Assembly: GCA_051294375.1 (NCBI GenBank)
Contig: CM119271.1
Span: 8,051,788-8,115,787, forward strand
DNA: 64,000 nucleotides
Direction: 5' to 3'
From: Paraspadella gotoi
Taxonomy: Eukaryota > Chaetognatha
Shown here: positions 56,690-64,000 of the stretch, piece after piece
Layout: each line of letters starts with the position of its first letter
Position numbering within the stretch: the stretch's first letter is position 1
The notes under the pieces: generated by a model
What the model saw: only the letters and a program-made list of their open reading frames with translations
Told to the model about the DNA's origin: nothing
Database searches by the model: none
Program-made: the position numbers and the translations under genes

Positions 56690-57025
56690 CCTTCGTCGTC
56701 GTCGTCATCATCGACGCTGTTGTTGTCTCATTTATCACTTATGTCATCGACGTCAAAATTCTTTTTTCATCTTCTTCTTCTTCTTCGTCGTCGTCGTCGT
56801 CGTCGTCTTCTTAGTGTCTGTCCTTCGTCGACATAGTCGTCCCAGTCGTCGTCATCGTTGTTATTGTCGTCGTCTCCGTTGTTGTCGTCATCATCTTCGT
56901 CGTCTTCGTTGTGTCATTTGTCGCCACAAACGTCGTCGTTGTCGTTGTCATCGTCGTCGTCGTCGTCGTCTTCTTTGTGTCCTTCGTCGCCACATACGTC
57001 GTTATTATCGTCGTCGTCGGTTTTC
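56690..57025 (+). repeat. GTC/GTT/ATC trinucleotide block
   Basis: Several internal higher-order copies: TTCGTCGNCACAnACGTCG-like segments recur near 56918 and 56984, so the array has a 65-70-bp superstructure (TGTGTCATTTGTCGCCACA against TGTGTCCTTCGTCGCCACA). All long frames are repeat-derived. Confidence 0.85.
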
Positions 57026-57122
57026 TCTTATGCTGTTTCTCAAAACGAAGGAAATAAAAAAAAGATGACAGTTGTAAAGCGAGAAGAAAAAAAATTTGTG
57101 CCGGAAGAATCTTGTCGCTTTA

Positions 57123-57170
<48 letters not shown>

Positions 57171-57172
57171 AG
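57123..57172 (+). repeat. CGG trinucleotide array, about 16 units
   Basis: Pure (CGG)n preceded by TCGCTTTAGG. Such arrays are known to be expansion-prone and to form quadruplex or hairpin structures. It encodes poly-Arg, poly-Gly or poly-Ala, depending on frame. Confidence 0.97.
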
Positions 57173-57270
57173 CGTCTAGAGCTTTTTTGACGCTTCTCGA
57201 GGCTTTTAGGGTTTAACGTTTTCTTTTCCTTCTTTTTACATCCGAAGGAAATGAATAATAGAGAGAAAAT

Positions 57271-57271
<1 letters not shown>

Positions 57272-57334
<63 letters not shown>

Positions 57335-57555
57335 CCGGAGGGAGAAGAAGAAAATCTCCGCCTCGATGTCGTTATATATCCTTGTTGTGGTGTTGTTGTG
57401 TTTTTGGTCGTTGTGGTTGTTTTTTGAAAGAAAAAACTGCACCAGTAACGGAATTCGGAGAGAAGAGCAGGAAGGACTGATGGTTCCAAGTCCAAAAATA
57501 GCAACTGGCTCTTTTTCTTTCTTTCTTGCTCTCTTCCTCTCTCTCTCTCTCTCTC

Positions 57556-57591
<36 letters not shown>

Positions 57592-57592
57592 G
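57272..57592. repeat. GA array then CT array
   Basis: (GA)n at 57272-57330 and (CT)n at 57538-57592, with about 200 bp of mixed sequence between. Another facing purine/pyrimidine pair that could fold back. Confidence 0.93.
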
Positions 57593-57654
57593 AGGAAAAC
57601 AACGTGGACGACGTTACAAAATCGATCGCGCTCAAGAGACGGATTGAGAAAAGG

Positions 57655-57695
57655 AAGCCGGACGGACGGACAGACAGACAGACCGACAGACACAG
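57655..57695 (+). repeat. GGAC/GACA tetranucleotide array
   Basis: GACGGACGGACAGACAGACA-like. The same motif occurs at 32758-32784 and 62709-62748. The stretch 57700-58065 has no gene. Confidence 0.85.
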
Positions 57696-58064
57696 TCAAC
57701 GGAATGAAAAATCAGTCATGTCTTCGGAACCATCGGACCGAAATATGTCGAGGTCACTGACTCAAAAGATTTTCTCGAATTCTTCAAATTGGAAAAAAAA
57801 AATGGTTGAAAAAAAAAGTGGGGAAAAAAAAAAGTGTGAAATATTTGGAAATTCAAAATCCGGATGACGAATTCGTTTGGGGCAGAAGGTCGATCAAGAA
57901 GGTTTAATTTTGCAGACGGAAAATGGAGGAAAAGAGTGGAAAGAAAGAGAGGAAAAGAGGAAAGAGAGGAGAGAAAGTAAGGAGAGAAGGAAAGGAAGAT
58001 AAGAGACGAAAAAAGAATGTAAAGAGGGAAAAGGGAAACAAATGAAGCTTAGGGAAGGTAACGG

Positions 58065-58066
<2 letters not shown>

Positions 58067-58143
<77 letters not shown>

Positions 58144-58333
58144 AGAAGACCAAGGCGAAAAATTGAGAAACACGGAAAAAACGCAGAAGGCGGAAAAAAA
58201 AAAGAACAAAAAAGATACTTAGGAAAAGAGAAAATAGAGCTCTTGAGGCTTGAGGCGAAAAAAAAGAGAGAAGGGTGGAGGAAGGAGAGGGAGAGAGAGA
58301 GAGAGGAGAGATTAAAGAAGGAGAGAGAGAGAG

Positions 58334-58378
<45 letters not shown>

Positions 58379-58395
58379 AGAGAGAGAGAGAGAGG
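58067..58395 (+). repeat. GA arrays
   Basis: (GA)n at 58067-58141 and 58285-58395, separated by purine-rich sequence. Confidence 0.93.
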
Positions 58396-58574
58396 CATGG
58401 AGAAATCCCAAGAAATTAAATGAGAAATTTAAGAGATTTAATAAAAGAGAAAGAGAAAACGAAATTATACGAATGAAAAACTCGAGAAAAAAGGAAAAAA
58501 AAAGGAAAAACGAAATGAAGGAAAAAAAATTAGTATTAAGTGCAAAACCGTTTAAAAGGAAAGAGAAAGGAAAG

Positions 58575-58660
58575 AAAAGATTTAAAAAAGATAGGTAAAA
58601 AAAAAGGAAGAGAAAGGAGAGAAAAGATTTAAAAAAGATAGGTAAAAAAAAAGGAAAGAG
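58575..58660 (+). repeat. ~47-bp tandem duplication
   Basis: AAAAGATTTAAAAAAGATAG plus GTAAAAAAAAAGGAA occurs twice, at about 58575 and 58622. It is purine-rich and non-coding. Confidence 0.8.
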
Positions 58661-58699
58661 CAAAAAGATCTTAAAGAAAAGAAAACAAGAACGGTAATT

Positions 58700-58910
58700 C
58701 CATGTGTTGCAACGCCAGTGAGTTTCTTATCACGTTTTATTTCCTGGGCATCACGTGATTGCCGTATCAAGTTTGACCGCTCTGCATCTAGAAAATTCCT
58801 ATTTTATTCTTCACTCGATTTCTTTAAAAACAAGATCGGTCCATTGTTGCGCCCAGTGACTTTTTCTTAACGTGTAATTTCTTGTGATGACATGACTACA
58901 TGACAAGGAA
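58700..58910 (+). repeat. Degenerate direct repeat, ~147-bp spacing
   Basis: TGTTGCAACGCCAGTGAGTT...TCTTATCACG at about 58702 resembles TGTTGCGCCCAGTGACTTTT...TCTTAACGTG at about 58848, each followed by TTTCCTGGGCATCACGTGA or TTTCTTGTGATGACATGA. 58911-59330 contains an unrecognised 83-codon frame without an ATG. Confidence 0.5.
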
Positions 58911-59329
58911 ATTTATGTATAACAAACGTCTTTATATTGTATTTGTATTTATGACATGCACTGATAGGATTCCTTCTTTTATTCTTTATAGTTTTAGGAT
59001 TTCCTGAAGGCGGCGCGTGCAGTCACTTAGATTTGAAGTTTTTTTTTTCCATCTTAAAAATGAGCAACTAATTATAGGGAATTATGAGCTTCTTAACGCA
59101 AGTGGGGACAGGCTGACACGACATAGACCGACACGAAAAGTGACTATAGAGTTGCTCCGCGAGTACTCGGGCGCAACTAAAAAGATGAGATGTAAATGTT
59201 CGAAGCGTCGCGACGATGAGTTGTTTATTTTCTTCCTTCTTCGCGCCTTCATCATTTTCCTCCTTTGAATCGAAAAAGATTTTTTTTTTCGTGGGCGGAA
59301 GTGGATTCCGCTTTTTTTTTCAGATGCTG

Positions 59330-59862
<533 letters not shown>

Positions 59863-60240
59863 AGAGCGTGAAATCGAGATTTCCTTTCCTCCCACTCTCC
59901 TTTCGCGAGTTTCTTTTTTATTTCTCACGTTTTGCTTCTTCCTATTTTTCTCCTTGGCTAAAAAAAAAAACGAATGTTGTGGCGAATGGCGACCGTCTTG
60001 AGCCAGATGTGGCAAAATTATAAGAGATGGTTTGGATGAGAGATGGCAACGTGAGAAGATGAGAAATGGCTTCTTGGCGATTTAAATTTAGATGAGGCCG
60101 AGAGCGGCTGACGATTTAGAGAAGATACATAAGATTTTGGCAAGAAAAGGAAGATGTCGTTTGCGGTCAAAATAAAAGGTGTGAAGATCTACTGTCCAGA
60201 GACAATTCACATTTAAAGATTAAACGATATTTTGCGCGGA

Positions 60241-60305
60241 GAAATGGCAACGAAAAATACCCAGAAATGGCAACGAAAATACCCAGAAATGGCATCGAAG
60301 TGGCG
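60241..60305 (+). repeat. 22-23-bp tandem repeat, 3 copies
   Basis: GAAATGGCAACGAAAA plus TACCCA starts at 60241, 60264 and 60286. Related GAGATGGCAACG and GAAATGGCTTC words lie upstream at 60041-60070. Confidence 0.8.
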
Positions 60306-60427
60306 AAATAAAAAAAAAATTCCGAGAGATGCGCGTTCGAGTCCAAAGACGGCGGATTGCGGGAGAGAGTGAGAGAAAAAAAAAAGCACGTGAGAGGAGG
60401 CGAAGGCAAATGCGCGCGCGCGTTGAG

Positions 60428-60430
<3 letters not shown>

Positions 60431-60524
<94 letters not shown>

Positions 60525-60532
60525 AGAGAGAG
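60431..60532 (+). repeat. GA array bordering the CpG island
   Basis: (GA)n with two AAGAGA interruptions, immediately upstream of the promoter-like island. GA arrays near promoters are known binding sites for GAGA-type factors; here that is inference. Confidence 0.93.
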
Positions 60533-60564
60533 GATCACTAGAACCATAGCTCTCTCCCCCTTTC

Positions 60565-60830
60565 ATCCGCGCGCGCGTTTCAGTCACGTGGTACAAAAAA
60601 ATACGAAACGCGTACGCGGCAAGGACGCCGATTGGTTGACTCGGAGTCCAGACGCGTCCTGATTGGTGGAAACAACGCTCACTGGGAGGAAGGCGTCGGC
60701 ACGCGCCCGGGACGCGCGGCGTGTTCGACGGCAGCAGACGTCAATCGCTCGCACGTCGCTCGAAAATAAACAACGCAAAACCTCGAGTCCGTCGGTGGCG
60801 CCACTGGGCGACGAAAGCGACGATTGGACG
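60565..60830. promoter_or_regulatory. CpG-rich, promoter-like island
   Basis: A sharp GC/CpG-rich patch (GCGCGCGCG at 60569, ACGCGTACGCGG at 60608) holding an E-box CACGTG at 60585-60590, inverted CCAAT boxes (ATTGG) at 60631-60635, 60662-60666 and 60823-60827, and a CRE-like GACGTCA at 60737-60743. NF-Y sites with an E-box and CRE are typical of TATA-less animal promoters. Open frames of 71 (+) and 91 (-) codons cross it, both Arg-rich and unrecognised. AATAAA signals at 60851, 60863, 60877 and 60884 follow directly on the + strand. Direction is unknown. Confidence 0.35.
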
Positions 60831-60899
60831 ACGACGACGACAAAGTTTATAATAAACATTGTAATAAATTGTCAATAATAAATAATAAATAATAACGAA

Positions 60900-61390
60900 G
60901 ATCGCTGCGAATTCCTGGCGACGAAAACCAACGACTTAACGAGAGTGATTTGCGGCGTCAATTTCCGAGAAAAAGCGGCGCGCATTGCGGGCGCCACAAT
61001 CTTTAACAAAAATGAGTATTGGAGTATCATTCCCAGATATAGACTGAGTAATTGATTGAATGATTGATTGGACTGATTATTCAATTATATATTTACTGAT
61101 CGATGTATTGATTGAATATTTGACTGGTTGTTGGATTAATTGAAAGACTCATTGATTCATCGCTTCATTTGCTTGATTAATTGAATAACTGATTCATAGA
61201 TTCATCTATTGATTAAATATTTCGATTGATTGATTCGTTAACCTGTTAACCTGTTCGTCATTTCATTTTTTTTATTCAACCGTTTATTAATAGCCTAATC
61301 TAAGGATGGAGCTAAAGACTGCTGGTGGTCGGCGAGAGAACGCTTCCGGATCTCCCGTTCAAGGAGCCAAAGCTCCTGGAGGCTCACGGC
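60900..61390. repeat. GATT-rich degenerate tetranucleotide region
   Basis: 61040-61245 is a degraded array of GATT/ATTGA words. 61300-61390 is non-repetitive, with a short stem AGGAGC-CAAA-GCTCCT at about 61361. A 67-codon + frame starts here (MVGERTLPDLPFKEPKLLEA) but runs into GGA repeat and is not recognised. Confidence 0.6.
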
Positions 61391-61399
61391 TGTGATCCC

Positions 61400-62060
61400 T
61401 GGAAGGAGGAAGGAGAATGGAGGAGGAGGAGAAGAGGAGGAGGAGGAGGAAGGGAGAATAAAGGGAAGTATAAAGGAAGTGAAGGGGAAAGAGAGAGTGA
61501 TAAGGGAAAGAATGCGAAGGAAGAATAAAGGGAAGGAGGAGGAAGAGGAGAAAAGAGAAGGAGAAGGAGAGGAAAAAGATAAAGTATTAGGGAAGATAAA
61601 GAAGAGATGAAAAAGATAAAGAAAAGGTTGACAAAAAGACTAAAAAACGAGGAGGAAGTGTAGAAGGAGAGAATAAAGGGAAGGAAAAAGGAAAAGTGAA
61701 GGGCAAAAAAGGATGACAAAAGACTTGAAGAAGAGGAGGAGGAGGAGGAGGAGGAGGAAAAAGATACAATTAAGGAAGGATAAAGAAAAGGTGAAGGCAA
61801 AAAAAAGGATGACATAAGACTAGAATAGGAGAGGAAGAGGAGGACGAAGAAGAATAAGTGAGATGAAAAAGGAGACGGCGTTTCTGGGTTTTACAAATGC
61901 GAACCCTGGACGGAATAAGGGAGGGGAGGTTGGGGGGGGCGGAGAACGAGGGCAGAGCCCGTGATGGAGGATGAAGGTAAAAAAGATGAAGATATGAAAA
62001 GAGACAAAGAAAGAGGAAATAGGGGGATAAAGAAAAAGGGGAATTTCGGGATGGAATGTT
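61400..62060 (+). repeat. GGA-rich polypurine block
   Basis: Repeated AGGAGGAGG and GGAAGGATAAAGAAAAGG units with an internal duplication (near 61640-61715 against 61735-61810: AAAGGATGACAAAAGACTTG-like and AAAGGATGACATAAGACTAG). Ser/Phe/Pro frames on the minus strand are repeat-derived. Confidence 0.85.
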
Positions 62061-62179
62061 GTATTAGAAAAAAAAAAGAAAGGAAAGAAAAATAAAAGAA
62101 GGAAAGAAAGAAAACAAGAAAGAAGGAAAGAAAAAAAAAGTCGTTGAATGGAAAAATGAATGAATTAAATAAATTAAAA

Positions 62180-62330
62180 AAAGAATGAATGAATGAATGA
62201 ATGAATGAATGAATGAATGCATGAATACATGAATGAATAAATAGATGAATGAATGAATGAATGAATGAATGAATGAATGAATGAATGAATGAATGAATGA
62301 ATGAATGAATGAATGAATGAATGAATGAAA
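62180..62330 (+). repeat. TGAA tetranucleotide array
   Basis: (TGAA)n of about 35 units with a central variant (TGCATGAATACATGAATGAA). The minus-strand frame reads HSFI repeats; not a gene. Confidence 0.97.
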
Positions 62331-62404
62331 GTACTCAGCGGCCACGACAATAAAGCGGAAACAAGAGAGAAAAAAATAACTCGTTAAGAAAAGACTCGAA
62401 GAAG

Positions 62405-62419
62405 GCACTAGTAAAAAAG

Positions 62420-62450
<31 letters not shown>

Positions 62451-62635
62451 AAAGAAAAGAAAAAAGAAAAGAAAAGAAAATGAAAAAAGAAAAGAAAAGA
62501 AAAGAAAAGAATAAGAAAAGAAAGAAAAAGAACAAGAAAGAAAAGAAAAGAAAAGAAAAGAAAAGAAAAAAAAGAAAAAGAAAAAAGAAAAGAAAAGAAA
62601 AGAAAAAAAAGAAAAAAGAAAGTAAAAAAAGCTCA
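62405..62635 (+). repeat. AAAAG pentanucleotide array
   Basis: (AAAAG)n with interruptions, the same motif as at 32997-33160. Confidence 0.95.
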
Positions 62636-62708
62636 GAAGAGTAAATAAGAAGGAAAAGAAAAAAACAAGAAAAGTGGGGAAGAAAGACGGGTCAGTCCCT
62701 TTGTCCGC

Positions 62709-62814
62709 GTCGGACGGACGGACGGACGGACGGACGGACGGACAGACAGTAAAAAAAGTCCGTAAATGTCCTGGAGAAACTTTCGCGTCTCTTCGGTCTC
62801 GTTACTGAGGAGGG

Positions 62815-62896
<82 letters not shown>
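62709..62896. repeat. GGAC array and CT array
   Basis: (GGAC)n at 62709-62742 and pure (CT)n at 62821-62896, with about 80 bp of unique sequence between. Confidence 0.95.
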
Positions 62897-62899
<3 letters not shown>

Positions 62900-62939
62900 C
62901 AATTCCGAAAAGGAAATAAAACCCAACGAGGCATAATTG

Positions 62940-63740
62940 ACTTTTATTTTGTCCTTCATCGGACGAAGACGGCGAGCGACGATAGAGAGCGAGAGACCGC
63001 GTTTGGAGACGATATAGAGAGCGAGACGCGAGACCTCGAGACCGCGGAGTCAGAAGTCGACATGAGTGATGGATGAAAACCAGAATGATTGATGAGAGGT
63101 TCGAGCGACAGGGGTGATCGAATGAGGGGGTGGTGATTAAGGGGTGGTGATTGGTTATGGGGGGAGGTGATCATGGGCAGTGATCAGCGAGACGAAAGTG
63201 ATGAATGGAAACCGCGACGCCCGAGGCCAATGTCACCAGTCATCGATTGACTTTTTTCTGTTTCGGTTCGAACGCGCGGAGTAATGTACATTCCAGAACC
63301 GAATGACCCAATATTCCTCCGCGGCAAAGACTCGAAACGTCTCGAGGCGCTACTTTTTTTTTTCTTTTCTTTATTTCTTTCTTCCGTCCCGATAGAATCC
63401 CATTCGACGCAGCCCCACCTTTTGACCTCCGAGAATCGTACGACATCTGGTGTGAAGTTATGGTCGCACCTGGGACGCGCCATACGTACTATGGACGGCT
63501 GCGTGAGAGAGAGAGACTTTTATTTTCTTACGCTTTTAAATTTGACCATAAAAGTTTTTATCTTGCTTTTTTTTTTTTTCATTCAAGATTCGCTTTTTAC
63601 ATTTGCTATTTACATTTTGATTCTATTTTGATTTCAATAATATTTGTGTATTTAGTATTTGATATTTTGATATTTAGAAGTTTAGTAGTAGTTCTAAATC
63701 TTTTTTTATATATTTTATCCTTTCATGTTTCTCTAGCTAT
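62940..63740. other. Mixed sequence, no supported gene
   Basis: Two opposing open frames overlap: 63184-63483 (-, 99 codons) and 63284-63631 (+, 115 codons, ending in a Phe/Leu/Ile-rich hydrophobic tail). Neither is recognised, and their overlap means at most one can be real. 63540-63720 is T-rich. Confidence 0.5.
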
Positions 63741-63945
63741 GTCTATTCATTCTTCCGCATTCCCCCCTCCCTCCTCTTTTTTCTTCTCTCCTTCCTCCCT
63801 TTATTTTCCTCTCTCTTTCCTCCTCTCTCTTTCTCTCTCTCGTCTTCTCTCTCTTCTCTCCATTCTCCTCCTCTCCTCTCCTCTCCCTCTCTCTCTTCTC
63901 TCTTCTCTTCTCTTCTCTCTCTCCTCTCTTTTCTTTCCTGCGCAA
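63740..63945 (+). repeat. Pyrimidine-rich CT block
   Basis: Interrupted CT/CCT array near the end of the window. Arg/Glu frames on the minus strand are translated repeat. Confidence 0.9.
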
Positions 63946-64000
63946 TTAATAAAATCTCCTCTCATATTGTTCTTTTCTTCACGATTCCCCGCTTGCTTTT

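Noticed and set aside
62064-62408. HSFI-repeat protein frame
   Set aside because: A direct translation of the TGAA tetranucleotide array.

Overview
This is eukaryotic nuclear DNA, almost certainly from an invertebrate animal. It has no bacterial gene layout, no operons, and no convincing intact protein-coding gene across 64 kb. It is dominated by GA/CT dinucleotide arrays, GAC/GTC trinucleotide blocks, GAAA and AAAAG arrays, and many minisatellites. A crustacean-like genome would fit this simple-repeat load, but that is a guess from composition, not from any gene. Most long open frames here (Ser/Leu, Arg/Glu or Asp/Val polymers) are translated microsatellites.

The assembly is a hybrid product. 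Six N runs are exactly 25 bases and ten others have estimated sizes (93 to 892). Several blocks are rich in single-base insertions, like uncorrected long reads. Twice a gapped copy is followed by a gap-free, insertion-rich copy of the same sequence: 7.3-8.7 kb with 9.4-11.2 kb, and 52.0-52.8 kb with 53.7-54.5 kb.

Layout: 0-5 kb is GA/CT-rich and carries a cluster of AGGTCA nuclear-receptor half-sites. 5-7 kb holds 23-bp and 21-bp minisatellites. 7.3-11.2 kb is a gapped direct duplication. 11.56-12.32 kb is a ~78-bp satellite. 13.4-18.6 kb holds CT arrays, a C-tract cluster with G-quadruplex potential, an AT-rich ~180-bp satellite carrying a palindrome, and a 0.7-kb direct duplication. 18.6-22.3 kb is purine-rich. 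22.35-40.24 kb is the main structure: a large inverted duplication (arms about 6.9 and 7.2 kb, loop about 3.8 kb) with GC-rich outer edges. 40.24-40.69 kb is a GC-rich minisatellite. 42.26-49.74 kb is a compositionally distinct, repeat-poor block with several unrecognised ORFs. 49.7-57.2 kb holds trinucleotide arrays, large gaps and duplications. 57-64 kb is again microsatellite-rich, apart from a CpG-rich, promoter-like island near 60.6 kb.

I cannot name a gene with confidence, so no pathway can be described. The points most worth a second look are the inverted duplication, a small TIR-bearing (MITE-like) family, the AGGTCA cluster, the palindrome satellite, the repeat-poor island at 42-50 kb and the promoter-like CpG island. 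I found no convincing new biological system. Several striking structures are probably, at least partly, assembly effects.
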